Positions 1-9,341 of a stretch of 64,000 bases of DNA are shown one piece after another (position 1 is the first letter of the stretch; each line of letters begins with the position of its first letter). Under the pieces are notes generated by a model. That model had not been told where the DNA came from and did no database searches. It was given only the letters and a program-made list of their open reading frames with translations. The DNA is taken from positions 1,426,001 through 1,490,000 of the forward strand of contig NZ_CP086120.1 in assembly GCF_021216675.1 (NCBI RefSeq), read 5' to 3'. The stretch comes from Streptomyces gobiensis (lineage in GTDB: Bacteria; Actinomycetota; Actinomycetes; Streptomycetales; Streptomycetaceae). A program made the translations under genes and the position numbers.

Positions 1-2
1 TG

Positions 3-512
3 ACCGTCCGGCGGCTGCTCACCGAGGCGGTACGCGGGGGCCACTGCGAAGCCCACGCCGTCGTACGGGAGCTGACCCAGGCCCGGCTGCTGACCCGACC
101 GCATGTGGTCGACGCCGTGGACACCCTGCTCGCCGAGGGCCGGGCCATCGCCGAGGGCCGGCTCTACGAGATGGTGCACGCCTACGGTCTCCCCGATCCC
201 GTCTGGAACATTGATCTGCGGATCCCCGGTGGCCCCCACCTCGGCGGTGTCGATGCCTACTGGCCCGACCAGGCCGTCGCCGTGGAGATCGACGCCCGCG
301 CACCGCGTCCCGCCGGGGAGGAAGCGGACACGCTCTGGTCGGAGTACGCCCGCAAGCGCGAGACGCTGGAACAGCTGGGCATCACGGTCGTCCATGTCAC
401 CCCGAAGAAGCTCCGGGACGCGATGGAACAGCAGGCCGCGGTGGTCCGTACGGCGCTGATGACAGCGGATGACCGCGACCCGGCGGCTTATGTGGTGGTC
501 CTGCCCAGGTGA
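3..512 (+). CDS. DUF559/Vsr-like nuclease-fold protein, C-terminal part
   Basis: The reading frame is open from the first bases of the window, so the gene starts upstream and only about 169 C-terminal residues are seen. The visible part has a charged helical lead, then a short segment containing AVAVEIDARA and, later, a basic helix (YARKRETLEQLGI) followed by a VVHVTP strand. This resembles the end of the restriction-endonuclease-like fold in DUF559/Vsr-type proteins, where an acidic strand and a following helix form the core. No catalytic residue can be assigned with certainty. It ends 14 bp before the LysR gene on the same strand. The function is unknown; DUF559 membership is an inference from pattern alone. 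Confidence 0.6.
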   Translation, partial: TVRRLLTEAVRGGHCEAHAVVRELTQARLLTRPHVVDAVDTLLAEGRAIAEGRLYEMVHAYGLPDPVWNIDLRIPGGPHLGGVDAYWPDQAVAVEIDARAPRPAGEEADTLWSEYARKRETLEQLGITVVHVTPKKLRDAMEQQAAVVRTALMTADDRDPAAYVVVLPR

Positions 513-526
513 GCTACGTTCGCTAG

Positions 527-1426
527 ATGGCCGACTGGGACATCAAAAAGCTGCGGATCCTGCGGACCCTGGGCGAGCTGGGCACCGTCACCGCCACCGC
601 CGAAGCGCTCTTCATGACACCCTCGGCGGTATCCCAGCAGCTGACCGGGCTGAGCAAACAGCTCGGTGTGCGGCTGCTGGAGGCCCAGGGGCGGCGCGTA
701 CGCCTCACGGCCGCCGCCGAGCTGGTGCTGCGGCACGCCGAGGCGGTGTTCGCGGAGCTGGAGCGGGCCGACGCCGAACTGACGGGCTACCTCCACGGCG
801 AGGTGGGCACGGTCCGGCTGGGCGCCTTCAGCACCGCGATCCCCGCACTGGTCGTCCCCGCCATCGCCGCCCTGCGGCGGGACCATCCCGGGCTGCGGGT
901 GACCGTCCGGGAAGCCGAAGCCGCCGAGGCGTACGGTCTGCTGACCGACGGCACAGTCGATCTGGCCCTCTCCCTGGCCGCGCACGCGCCCACCGCACGG
1001 GACCCGAAGTTCACCCGCGTCGAACTCCGCACCGACCCCCTCGACGTAGCCCTGCCCGCCACCCACCCCCTCGCCACCGCACCGGCAGTACGGCTGGCCG
1101 ATCTCGCCGGTGAACCCTGGATCTACGGCCACAGCGGCCCCTGGTCCGAAATCACCACAACTGTCTGCGAGGCGGCGGGGTTCGTACCCGGGCAGGCACA
1201 CGCCGCCGCCGACTGGTCCGCGATCCTCGCCATGGTCGGCGCCGGAATGGGCGTCGCCCTGGTGCCCCGGATGGCGGCCGTGGAGCGGGGCGCGGATGTC
1301 GCCGTACGCGTACTGACCGAGGACCGGCCCAGGCGGCACGTGGTAGCCGCCGTACGGCGCGGCGCGGAGGAGTGGCCGGGTCTGAGCCGCGTACTCGACG
1401 CCCTGCGGGCCGTTCAGCTCAGCTGA
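527..1426 (+). CDS. LysR-family transcriptional regulator
   Basis: This 299-residue protein has the length and layout of a LysR regulator. Residues 5-64 form the winged helix-turn-helix (LRTLGELGTVTATAEAL, then PSAVSQQLTGLSKQLG and RLLEAQGRRVRLT). The effector domain begins near residue 92 with VRLGAFSTAIPALVVPAI. The start is ATG, with only a weak GGTGAG 12 nt upstream. LysR proteins usually control a divergent neighbour or themselves, but no obvious target lies beside it: upstream is a co-directional gene and downstream a convergent HNH gene. The ligand is unknown. Confidence 0.93.
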   Translation: MADWDIKKLRILRTLGELGTVTATAEALFMTPSAVSQQLTGLSKQLGVRLLEAQGRRVRLTAAAELVLRHAEAVFAELERADAELTGYLHGEVGTVRLGAFSTAIPALVVPAIAALRRDHPGLRVTVREAEAAEAYGLLTDGTVDLALSLAAHAPTARDPKFTRVELRTDPLDVALPATHPLATAPAVRLADLAGEPWIYGHSGPWSEITTTVCEAAGFVPGQAHAAADWSAILAMVGAGMGVALVPRMAAVERGADVAVRVLTEDRPRRHVVAAVRRGAEEWPGLSRVLDALRAVQLS

Positions 1427-1428
1427 AC
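1412..1428 (+). terminator. Palindrome over the LysR stop codon, possible terminator
   Basis: The stop codon of the LysR gene sits inside a perfect dyad with 8-base arms around a single central C (GTTCAGCT-C-AGCTGAAC). No T-run follows, so termination is only a possibility. The central 15 bases recur exactly at 16123-16137. Confidence 0.35.
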
Positions 1429-1531
1429 CGCTGACCACGACGTCACCGGCTACGGGACTCCCGAACGCCCTTCAGCGCGGCGAAGCTCTGCGGCGCTCGC
1501 TGTGGGTCCGAGCGCACACGAAGGCCCGGTC

Positions 1532-2071
1532 TCAGGCAGTTGATCTGCCGTCGATCCGGGCCAGGTCGTCGTCCGCGCCGTATGGCTGCAAATAGGGCAG
1601 CCAGCGCGGATCCCTATGCCCCGTGCCGATGATCCGCCAGGCGAGTCCCGAGGGCGGGGCGGGTTTGTGGCGCAGGCGCCAGCCGAGCTCGGCGACGTGG
1701 CGGTCCGCCTTGACGTGGTTGCAGCGGCGGCAGGCGGCGACGACGTTTTCCCAGGCGTGCTGGCCGCCACGGCTGCGCGGGATGACGTGGTCGACGCTGG
1801 TGGCCGCCCCGCCGCAGTAGGCGCATCGGCCGCCGTCGCGGGCGAACAGGGCGCGCCGGGTCAGTGGAACAGGGCCCCGAAAGGGCACGCGGACGAAGCG
1901 TTTGAGTCTGACCACGCTGGGTGCGGGTATGACGCGGGTCGCGCTGTGCATGAGGGCGCCGGAATCCTCGAGGCTGATCGCCTTGTCGTTGAGGACAAGA
2001 ATGAGCGCGCGGCGAAGCGGTACGACGCCGAGCGGCTCGTACGACGCATTGAGGACCAGGACGTGCGGCAC
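1532..2071 (-). CDS. HNH endonuclease
   Basis: This 179-residue protein belongs to the HNH nuclease family common in actinobacteria. Two CxxC pairs (CAYC and CRRC) bracket the nuclease motif, which reads HVIPRSRGG followed by WENVVAACRRCNHVKADRH, giving the H, N and H positions. The reading frame is open further upstream, but the GTG at 2071 is preferred because AAGGAGG lies just before it and the protein then begins PHVLVLNASYEPLG, a typical family N-terminus. There is no adjacent methylase, so it is not a recognisable restriction system. Its cellular substrate is unknown. Confidence 0.9.
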   Translation of the reverse strand: MPHVLVLNASYEPLGVVPLRRALILVLNDKAISLEDSGALMHSATRVIPAPSVVRLKRFVRVPFRGPVPLTRRALFARDGGRCAYCGGAATSVDHVIPRSRGGQHAWENVVAACRRCNHVKADRHVAELGWRLRHKPAPPSGLAWRIIGTGHRDPRWLPYLQPYGADDDLARIDGRSTA

Positions 2072-2408
2072 GGTGCCTCCTTGTACGTCTGCGGCGCGTG
2101 GCTCGCGCCGGGACGATCTCCCCTCAGTGTGTCCTCCACCTGGGTCGTAGCGCCACCACGACCGGGTAACGCAACAACCGTGTTTTGGACCACACTCCCT
2201 CCTTCCCCGCCGGAAACCGGTCATCTCTCGAACATGGTCGCCGGATCAGGCGGATTTCGCCCATTGGTGTGTGCGCGTGGACACGATGGATGACGCACAG
2301 CATCGGGCGGATGACGCAGCGGGATGGGTGCGCCATTGACGCCGCGTTGGCCGGGGTTTACTGTCTGCCGCAGCAATAGGAAACCTTCCTAACAGTGGAG
2401 GACGGGCG
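2072..2408. promoter_or_regulatory. Divergent intergenic region with a ROK-type dyad at 2377-2391
   Basis: This 337-bp gap separates the HNH gene and the ROK gene, which are transcribed divergently. The only clear signal is a perfect dyad TAGGAA-ACC-TTCCTA at 2377-2391, 18 bp before the ROK start codon and 5 bp before its GGAGG. It has the AGGAAA/TTTCCT character typical of ROK-repressor operators in Streptomyces (from memory). It is therefore a likely autoregulatory operator. I see no small gene in the rest of the gap. Confidence 0.65.
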
Positions 2409-3617
2409 ATGGCCGGCACCATCCCAGGGACCCCGCGCGTTCTGCGGGCCATGAACGACCGGGCCGCGCTCGATCTCCTGCTGGCCCATGGGTCCCTCTC
2501 CCGTGGCCGGATAGGCAAGCTCACCGGGCTCTCCAAGCCGACCGCCTCTCAGCTGCTCGCCCGGCTGGAGGCGGCGGGCCTGGTCATCATCACCGGTACG
2601 AGCGGGGGCCACCCCGGGCCCAGCGCCCAGCTGTACGCGGTCAACCCGGCCGCCGCCCATGTCGCCGGGCTGGATGTCACCGCGGCCCGGATCCGCGCCG
2701 CGGTCGCCGACATCACCGGCCGGACGGTGGGTGAGCATGAGCTGCCTGCCCGGGGGCGGCGCGGTGGCTCCGTGGTCCAGCAGGTCATCGAGGCCGTGGA
2801 CGGCGCCGCCAAGGCCGCCGGGCTCGCCCGCTCCGAGCTGCACCGGGTGGTGATCGGCACTCCCGGCGCCTTTGACCCCGGCACCGGGCGGCTGCGGTAC
2901 GCCGCGCATCTGCCCGGCTGGCACTCGCCCACCCTCCTGGAGGAGCTGGCCGCCGCACTGCCCATGCCGCTCGACTACGACAACGACGTCAACCTCGCCG
3001 CCATCGCCGAACAGCGGACCGGCGCCGCCCGCGACCACGATGACTTCGTTCTGCTCTGGAACGAGGAGGGCATCGGCGCCGCCCTGGTCCTGGGCGGCAG
3101 ACTGCACCGTGGCTGGACCGGTGGCGCGGGCGAGGTCGGCTTTATGCCGGTGCCCGGTGTCCCGCTGGTACGGCAGGTCGCCAGGACCGGGGGCGGCGGC
3201 TTCCAGGAGCTGGCCGGCTCCCACGCCCTCGTACGGCTCGCCCGGGAGCTGGGCCTGAAGCCCGAACCGGGACCGGACGCCGACGCGGTGGCCCAGCTGC
3301 TGCGGCGGGCGGTGAGCGGCGAGGAGCCGGAGGACGGCCCGTACGGCGAGCTGCTGCGGCGGCTGGCCACCGGGGTGGCCACCGGACTCGCCGCGATGGT
3401 CGCCGTCCTCGACCCCGAACTCATCGTCCTCTCCGGTGGTCTGCACACCGCCGGGGGCGAGCGGCTGCGCGCCCTGGTCCAGGAGGAGCTGGCCGAACTG
3501 GCCGTCCCCCGGCCACGGCTGCTCGTCGGTGAGATCACCGAACACCCCGTCCTCAGCGGGGCGCTGGAAAGCGCCCTGGCCACCACCCGCGACGAGGTGT
3601 TCGACACCTCCCGCTGA
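2409..3617 (+). CDS. ROK-family transcriptional repressor
   Basis: This 402-residue protein joins an N-terminal winged helix-turn-helix (residues 13-65; GRIGKLTGLSKPTASQLLARL) to a ROK sugar-kinase-like domain (from about residue 80). The kinase-like part has a VVIGTPGAFDP segment and DNDVNLAAIAEQ. The segments EEGIGAALVLGGRLHRGWTGGAGEVGF match the ROK signature. The start ATG has GGAGG 7 nt upstream. It lies directly before a GH4 glycosidase and a GlcNAc-type kinase on the same strand, and a dyad operator sits before its own start. It is therefore probably a sugar-responsive repressor of this set. The CxCGxxGC zinc motif of many ROK proteins is absent. Confidence 0.93.
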   Translation: MAGTIPGTPRVLRAMNDRAALDLLLAHGSLSRGRIGKLTGLSKPTASQLLARLEAAGLVIITGTSGGHPGPSAQLYAVNPAAAHVAGLDVTAARIRAAVADITGRTVGEHELPARGRRGGSVVQQVIEAVDGAAKAAGLARSELHRVVIGTPGAFDPGTGRLRYAAHLPGWHSPTLLEELAAALPMPLDYDNDVNLAAIAEQRTGAARDHDDFVLLWNEEGIGAALVLGGRLHRGWTGGAGEVGFMPVPGVPLVRQVARTGGGGFQELAGSHALVRLARELGLKPEPGPDADAVAQLLRRAVSGEEPEDGPYGELLRRLATGVATGLAAMVAVLDPELIVLSGGLHTAGGERLRALVQEELAELAVPRPRLLVGEITEHPVLSGALESALATTRDEVFDTSR

Positions 3618-3650
3618 ACCGCGACCCGCACCGAGTAAGGGCTGATCGGC

Positions 3651-4946
3651 ATGAAACTCGCAGTAGTGGGTGGCGGGTCCACCTACACCCCTGAACTCAT
3701 CGACGGCTTCGCCCGGTTGCGGGCCCCCGTGGACCAAGGGGGCCTCCCCATCACCGAGCTGGTCCTTATCGACCCCGCCACCGAGCGGCTGGAGCTGGTC
3801 GGCGGGCTGGCCCGCCGGATCTTCGCCAAGCAGGGCCATCCGGGCCGTATCGTCACCACCGCCGATCTGGACGCGGGCGTATCCGGGGCCGACGCCGTGC
3901 TGCTCCAGCTGCGGGTGGGCGGTCAGGCCGCCCGTCACCAGGACGAGACCTGGCCGCTGGAGTGCGGCTGCGTCGGGCAGGAGACCACCGGCGCGGGCGG
4001 CCTGGCCAAGGCGCTGCGCACCGTGCCGGTGGTGCTTGAGATCGCCGAACGGGTGCGCCGCGGCAACCCGGATGCCTGGATCATCGACTTCACCAACCCC
4101 GTCGGCATCGTCACCCGGGCCCTGCTGCGCGCCGGGCACAAGGCGGTGGGGCTGTGCAATGTGGCCATTGGGCTGCAGCGCAGGTTCGCCGCGCTGCTGG
4201 AGGTACGCCCCGAGGAACTGCACCTTGACCACTACGGCCTCAACCACCTCACCTGGGAGCTGGGCGTCCGGCTCGGCGGGCCGGACGGCGAGGACATACT
4301 GCACCGGCTGATCGCCGAGCACGGTGAGCGGATCGCCATGGAGCTGCGCCTGCCCCGCCCTCTGCTGGACCGCCTCGGCGTGGTCCCCTCCTACTATCTG
4401 CGCTACTTCTACGCACACAACGAGGTCGTGGACGAGCTGCGTACCAAGCCGTCACGGGCTGCCGAGGTCGCCGCCATGGAGAAGGAACTCCTGGAGATGT
4501 ACGGCGATCCGGCGCTGGATGAGAAGCCCGCGCTGCTCGCCGGGCGAGGCGGCGCCTTCTACTCGGAGGCGGCGGTGGCGCTGGCCGCCGCGCTGCTCGG
4601 CGACGGCCCCGGCGACATCGGCCCCGGCGACATCCAGGTGGTCAACACCCGTAACTCCGGCGCGCTGCCCTTCCTCCCCGACGACGCGGTGGTCGAGGTC
4701 CCCGCCCGGGTGACGCCCGGCGGTGTCGAGCCGCTGCCCGCCCCGGATATCGACCCGCTCTACGCCGGACTGATGGCGCACACCACCGCCTATGAACACC
4801 TCGCCTTGGACGCGGCCCTGTACGGGGGGCGGGACCGTGTCTTCACGGCCCTGCTCGCCCACCCGCTGATCGGCCAGTACGCCTCCGCCGAGGCCCTGAC
4901 CGACCGCCTCCTCGCCCACAACCGGGAGCATCTCGCGTGGCTGTGA
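3651..4946 (+). CDS. GH4 6-phospho-beta-glycosidase-type enzyme
   Basis: This 431-residue protein is a glycoside hydrolase family 4 enzyme, a group that cleaves phospho-sugar disaccharides by an NAD- and metal-dependent redox mechanism. The N-terminus MKLAVVGGGSTYTPELI is the dinucleotide-binding loop of the family. The CNVAIG segment near residue 173 and the nearby NHLTW are typical active-site elements, and IIDFTNPVGIVTRAL is also conserved. The gene overlaps the following kinase gene by 10 nt, so the two are probably translated together. With the kinase and the ROK regulator it suggests uptake and breakdown of a phosphorylated glucosidic or aminosugar dimer. The substrate cannot be read from sequence. 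Confidence 0.92.
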   Translation: MKLAVVGGGSTYTPELIDGFARLRAPVDQGGLPITELVLIDPATERLELVGGLARRIFAKQGHPGRIVTTADLDAGVSGADAVLLQLRVGGQAARHQDETWPLECGCVGQETTGAGGLAKALRTVPVVLEIAERVRRGNPDAWIIDFTNPVGIVTRALLRAGHKAVGLCNVAIGLQRRFAALLEVRPEELHLDHYGLNHLTWELGVRLGGPDGEDILHRLIAEHGERIAMELRLPRPLLDRLGVVPSYYLRYFYAHNEVVDELRTKPSRAAEVAAMEKELLEMYGDPALDEKPALLAGRGGAFYSEAAVALAAALLGDGPGDIGPGDIQVVNTRNSGALPFLPDDAVVEVPARVTPGGVEPLPAPDIDPLYAGLMAHTTAYEHLALDAALYGGRDRVFTALLAHPLIGQYASAEALTDRLLAHNREHLAWL

Positions 4947-5980
4947 CCCCTGCCCTCCTCGCCATCGACGCGGGGAACACCAAGACCGACGCGGCGGTCA
5001 TCGCCCTGGACGGGACGGTGCTGGCCACCGCCCGCGGCGGTGGCTTCGGACCTTCGAAGTCGGGCGTCGAGGCAGCGGTCGACGCGCTCGCCGCCACGGT
5101 CCGTCAGGTCGTGGCCTCATCCGGCTCCGCAGCCCCCGGCCCGGGAGCCCCTGGCTCGGGCAGCACCCTCGACCATGTCAGCGCCTGTCTGGCCAACGCC
5201 GACCTGCCGCGTGAGGAACGCGAGCTGACGGCAGCCGTCCGCGCCCGTGGCTGGGCGCGCACCGCCCATATCGCCAATGACACCTTCGCCGTCCTGCGCG
5301 CGGGTCTGCCGGACGACGGCTCCGTACGGCACGGGGTGGCCGTCGTCTGCGGGGCGGGCATCAACTGCGTCGGCCGTGCCCCCGACGGCCGCATCCACCG
5401 CTTCCCGGCCATCGGCCGGCTCTCCGGCGACTGGGGCGGCGGCGGGGGGCTGGCCGGTGAGGCGCTGTGGCACGCCGCCCGCGCCGTGGACGGACGCGGC
5501 ACGGCTACGGAGCTGGCCCGGGCGCTCCCGGCACACTTCGGGCTGGACACCATGGATGAGCTGATCGAGGCCCTGCACCTCGGAGAGATCCCCGCGGCCC
5601 GTCAGCATGAGCTCGTACCGGTCCTCTTCACGGCCGCCGCGACCGGTGACCCGGTCGCCTGCTCGCTGGTCGACCGGCAGGCCGACGAAATCGTGGCCCT
5701 GGTCACCGTCACCCTGACCCGGCTCGGCCTCCTGGCGGACCGGACCCCCGTCCTGCTGGGCGGCGGCGTGGCGGCGGCCCGCCACCCCCGGCTGCACAAC
5801 CGGATCGTCGACCAGCTGGCCGACCGGGCGCCGAAGGCCGCGATCTCCGTGGTCACCGCCCCACCGGTACTGGGCGCCGCCCTCCTGGGCCTCGACACGG
5901 CGGGCGCCCGACCCCCCTCCCCCGCCGCCCACGCGAGGCTGCGCGCGCACTATGCCCGGGACCGCACACCGGACCGCTGA
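4937..5980 (+). CDS. N-acetylglucosamine kinase-type BadF/BadG/BcrA/BcrD ATPase
   Basis: This 347-residue protein opens with LLAIDAGNTKTDAAVI, the phosphate-1 loop of the ASKHA ATPase fold. It also contains CGAGINCVGRAPDGR and LSGDWGGGGGLAGEAL, both characteristic of GlcNAc kinases in the BadF/BcrA family. A C-terminal LLGGGVAAARHP forms the adenosine loop. The GTG start lies inside the last codons of the GH4 gene. It probably phosphorylates the free amino sugar or sugar released by that enzyme or entering by transport. No transporter for this sugar is in the window. Confidence 0.85.
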   Translation: MAVTPALLAIDAGNTKTDAAVIALDGTVLATARGGGFGPSKSGVEAAVDALAATVRQVVASSGSAAPGPGAPGSGSTLDHVSACLANADLPREERELTAAVRARGWARTAHIANDTFAVLRAGLPDDGSVRHGVAVVCGAGINCVGRAPDGRIHRFPAIGRLSGDWGGGGGLAGEALWHAARAVDGRGTATELARALPAHFGLDTMDELIEALHLGEIPAARQHELVPVLFTAAATGDPVACSLVDRQADEIVALVTVTLTRLGLLADRTPVLLGGGVAAARHPRLHNRIVDQLADRAPKAAISVVTAPPVLGAALLGLDTAGARPPSPAAHARLRAHYARDRTPDR

Positions 5981-6002
5981 CCCCTGCGCATAGCCTCACC
6001 TT

Positions 6003-6737
6003 GTGCTGACGACCTGGACCTTCCTGCTCCTGCTGGGCTGCATCGTGTTCTTCGGCGCGGCCGTGCAGCGGATGGCCGGGATCGGGTTCGGGCTGGTGTC
6101 GGCGCCCGCGCTGGTGCTGCTGCTCGGTGCGGTCGAGGGGGTCGCGCTGACCAACTGTGCGGGGATCGCCATCAGCGGCATCGGGCTGGCGGCCACCTGG
6201 CGGCAGGTGCGGCTGCGGTCGATGGTGCCGCTGGTCGCCGCCGCCGCACTGACGGTGCCGGCCGGCGCGGCGATGGCCCGGCGGCTGCCGGAGCCGGTGC
6301 TGCTGACCAGCCTGGGGCTGCTGGTGACCGCCGCCGTGCTGCTGGTCTGGTACGGGGTCCGGGCCGAGTCCCTGCACGGGACCAGGGGCGCCCTGGCCGC
6401 GGGGGCGGCCAGTGGCTTCATGAACTCCTCCGCCGGAGTCGGTGGGCCGGTCGTCTCGCTCTACGCGGTCAACGCCGGCTGGAGCGCCCGGGAGTTCATC
6501 CCCAATGCCCAGTTCTACGGTCTGCTCGTCAACATCTTCTCGGTCACCGCCAAGGGCCTGCCCAGCCTTCCGCCGCAGGCCTGGCTGCTCGGCGCGGCCA
6601 CCATGCTCGCCGGTCTCGTCACCGGTCACCGCGTCGCCGCACGCACCCCGGAGCGCGGCACCCGGCGGATCGTCCTGGGCCTCGCCCTGCTGGGCGGGCT
6701 GCTCACCCTGGGGAAGGGGATGTGGGGGCTGTGGTAG
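6003..6737 (+). CDS. TauE/SafE-family membrane permease
   Basis: This 244-residue protein is almost entirely hydrophobic, with about seven or eight membrane segments. It shows the TauE/SafE pattern of two related halves, with GIGFGLVSAPALVLLLG in the first and GFMNSSAGVGGPVVSLYA in the second. Family members export sulfite, sulfoacetate or related organosulfur anions. The GTG start lies only 22 bp after the kinase gene, so it may be cotranscribed with the sugar genes, although no functional link is evident. The substrate is unknown. Confidence 0.88.
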   Translation: MLTTWTFLLLLGCIVFFGAAVQRMAGIGFGLVSAPALVLLLGAVEGVALTNCAGIAISGIGLAATWRQVRLRSMVPLVAAAALTVPAGAAMARRLPEPVLLTSLGLLVTAAVLLVWYGVRAESLHGTRGALAAGAASGFMNSSAGVGGPVVSLYAVNAGWSAREFIPNAQFYGLLVNIFSVTAKGLPSLPPQAWLLGAATMLAGLVTGHRVAARTPERGTRRIVLGLALLGGLLTLGKGMWGLW

Positions 6738-6863
6738 CCGCTCGGCCCCTGTCAGGATGCCCTGCGGCCGGGTGGCGCGCGAGAATGAGCACAGACACTG
6801 GCCACGGTCACCGCACCGGTACGGCCAGGGGTCACGCATTCCCGACGCCCCTGGGTGAGGGCC

Positions 6864-9341
6864 ATGGATACGCCGTTGGTGACGTTCAGCGAGAGTCCGG
6901 ATGATCCGTTCGCGCTGGGCCGCGCCGCAACAGCCGTCGTGGACCACCAGGGGAAGATCACCGGCTGGAGCCATCAGGCCGAGACGCTGCTCGGCTACCG
7001 GCCGGACGAGGTGATCGGCCGGTCGGCGATCGACATCTTCATCCATGACGAGGACCGTGGCCTGGCCCAGCGGGCGGCGGCCGAGTGTGTCCGGGCTCGC
7101 AGCTGGTTCGGTGTGCTGCCGGTCCGTCAGAGTGACGGACGCCGTCTGGAGCTGGGGATCCGGGCCAGCCAGCTCGTCCGGTCCGGTGCGGCGGAGGAGT
7201 GGTTCCTGACCGGGGCGCCGGCGGATGAGGTGACCCAGTGGGAGGTGGACCGCTCGGTGCTCGACGGACTGTTCCGCCGCTGCCCGATCGGCATCGCCGT
7301 GCACGCCCCGGACCTGAGCATTCTGCGGGTCAACCGGGTGATCGCCCGGTTCGGCGGAGCGCCCGCCGAGCTGTACCGCGGGACGCGGATCGGGGACTTC
7401 GTCATCCCTCCGGACACCGCGACCGTGGAGGACGGACTGCGGCGGGTGGTGGAGACGGGGCGCCCGCTGATCTTCGCCGAGCAGTCGTGCCGGACGGTCA
7501 TCGATCCGGACACCGAACGCTATGTCTCCGTCTCCGCGTTCCGGATGGAGGACCCTTCCGGCCGGGTTCTCGGCGTCACCGAGCTGGTGGAGGACGTCAC
7601 GGACCGCTATCGGGCGCGGCGCAGGCTGGCGCTGCTCAACGAGGCGGGCGACCGGATCGGCACCACGCTGAACCTGGTCCAGACCGTCCGGGAGCTCTCC
7701 GAGGTGCTGGTGCCCGACCTTGCCGACTGCGTAACGGTGGATCTTCTGGAGCCGGTGATCCACGGCGAGACAGCGGCGCGGGACACGCTCGTGCCGCTGC
7801 GCAGGATGTCGCTGCGGAGCGTTTCGCCGGAGGCGACGCCGTGGATCACGGCGGAGAACGAGGAGATCTTCTTCACCTCCGCCGCACCGCAGACCCGGTG
7901 TCTGAAGGAGCGGCGTCCCGTGCTGGAACCGGAGGTCGAGATGTCCCCCGAGTGGTTCCCGGCAGGGGAGCGGGCCAGGTATCAGCCCGACGTGGGTGTC
8001 CACTCGCTGATGGCCGTACCGCTCGTGGCACGCGGGCTGGTACTGGGGGTCGTCAGCATGTGGCGTACGACCCAGCCGGAGCCCTTCGAGGAGGACGATC
8101 TCCGGTTGGCCGCTGAGCTCGCCACACGCGCCGCCGTCAGCATCGACAACGCGCGCCAGTACACCCATCAGCATGAGGCAGCGGTCACTCTTCAGCGGAG
8201 CCTGCTACCGGTCGAGGTGCCGGAACATCCGGCGGTCGAGGTCGCCCACCGGTATCTGCCGGCCGATGTCGCCGCGGGCGTAGGCGGCGACTGGTTCGAC
8301 CTGATCCCCCTCTCCGGTGCCCGGGTGGCCCTGGTCGTGGGCGATGTGGTCGGCCATGGCCTTCCCGCCGCGGCCACGATGGGACGACTGCGCACCGCGG
8401 TACACACCCTGGCCGCCCTCGATCTCGATCCGGAGGAGGTCCTCGCCCAGCTCGACGATCTCGTCGGCCGGCTCGCCGACGAGCGGGAGGCCGTCGGAGC
8501 CGCGTCCTGGCCCGACGAGGTGATCGAGGTGATCGGCGCGACCTGCCTCTACGCCGTCTACGACCCCATCTCCCGCCACTGCGCCATCGCCCGCGCCGGG
8601 CACCCGCCGCTCGCCGTGATGACCCCGGACGGCCAGGTCGCACTGCCGGACCTGCCCGCGGGTCCACCGCTGGGCCTCGGCGGGCTGCCGTTTGAATCGA
8701 TTGAACTGGACCTCCCCGAGGGCAGCCTGCTCGCTCTCTACACCGACGGGCTCATCGAGGCGGGCCGACGCGATATCGACGAGGGGCTGGGACTGCTGAA
8801 AGCGGCGCTGGCCCAGCCCGCGCGCCGCCTGGATGACATCTGCACCGCGGTGATGGCCACCGTCCCGGCCGACCATCCGGCCGACGATGTCGCGCTGCTC
8901 ATCGCGCGTACCCGGGTCCTGGCGAAGGAGAAGGTGGCCTCCTGGGTGCTGCCCGCGGAGCCCGAAGCCGCGCTCCAGGCCCGCACGCTGACGTCCGACC
9001 AGCTGACCCAGTGGGACCTGGAGGAGCTGGTCTTCACTACCGAGCTGATCGTCAGTGAGCTGGTTACCAATGCCTACCGGTACGCCGGCGGCCCGATCGA
9101 GTTGCGCCTCATTCGCGATCAGCACCTCATCTGCGAAGTCTCCGATCCCAGCAACACCGCCCCGCATCTGGTGCGTGCCCGCAGCATGGACGAGGGCGGT
9201 CGCGGTCTGTTCCTGGTCGCCCAGCTCACCGAGCACTGGGGCACCCGCTACACGCGTCAGGGTAAGACCGTCTGGACCGAGCAGCCGCTGAAGGGGCTTG
9301 CCGGGTCGGCCGGGCTGGAGGGGCTTGCCGGGGTGCTCTGA
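6864..9341 (+). CDS. PAS-PAS-GAF-SpoIIE phosphatase-ATPase signalling protein
   Basis: This protein of about 825 residues is a Streptomyces-type multidomain regulator. A first PAS domain (residues about 15-120, GWSHQAETLLGYRPDEVIGRS) is followed by a second (about 130-250), a GAF domain (about 270-435), a SpoIIE/PP2C serine phosphatase (about 440-665; GVGGDWFD, VVGDVVGHG, LYTDGLIEAG, DDVALL) and a C-terminal HATPase_c_2 domain (about 680-815; ELVTNAYRYA, GRGLFLVAQL). Such proteins control anti-sigma/anti-anti-sigma partners, the ATPase as switch kinase and the phosphatase on phospho-antagonists. The ATG at 6864 is preferred over the GTG at 6855 because GGTGAGG precedes it. No sigma factor is adjacent. 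Confidence 0.93.
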   Translation: MDTPLVTFSESPDDPFALGRAATAVVDHQGKITGWSHQAETLLGYRPDEVIGRSAIDIFIHDEDRGLAQRAAAECVRARSWFGVLPVRQSDGRRLELGIRASQLVRSGAAEEWFLTGAPADEVTQWEVDRSVLDGLFRRCPIGIAVHAPDLSILRVNRVIARFGGAPAELYRGTRIGDFVIPPDTATVEDGLRRVVETGRPLIFAEQSCRTVIDPDTERYVSVSAFRMEDPSGRVLGVTELVEDVTDRYRARRRLALLNEAGDRIGTTLNLVQTVRELSEVLVPDLADCVTVDLLEPVIHGETAARDTLVPLRRMSLRSVSPEATPWITAENEEIFFTSAAPQTRCLKERRPVLEPEVEMSPEWFPAGERARYQPDVGVHSLMAVPLVARGLVLGVVSMWRTTQPEPFEEDDLRLAAELATRAAVSIDNARQYTHQHEAAVTLQRSLLPVEVPEHPAVEVAHRYLPADVAAGVGGDWFDLIPLSGARVALVVGDVVGHGLPAAATMGRLRTAVHTLAALDLDPEEVLAQLDDLVGRLADEREAVGAASWPDEVIEVIGATCLYAVYDPISRHCAIARAGHPPLAVMTPDGQVALPDLPAGPPLGLGGLPFESIELDLPEGSLLALYTDGLIEAGRRDIDEGLGLLKAALAQPARRLDDICTAVMATVPADHPADDVALLIARTRVLAKEKVASWVLPAEPEAALQARTLTSDQLTQWDLEELVFTTELIVSELVTNAYRYAGGPIELRLIRDQHLICEVSDPSNTAPHLVRARSMDEGGRGLFLVAQLTEHWGTRYTRQGKTVWTEQPLKGLAGSAGLEGLAGVL

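Noticed and set aside
2358..4418. 686-codon antisense frame across the ROK and GH4 genes
   Set aside because: It mirrors the codon bias of the genes on the other strand and has no recognisable domain; both plus-strand genes have clear family motifs.
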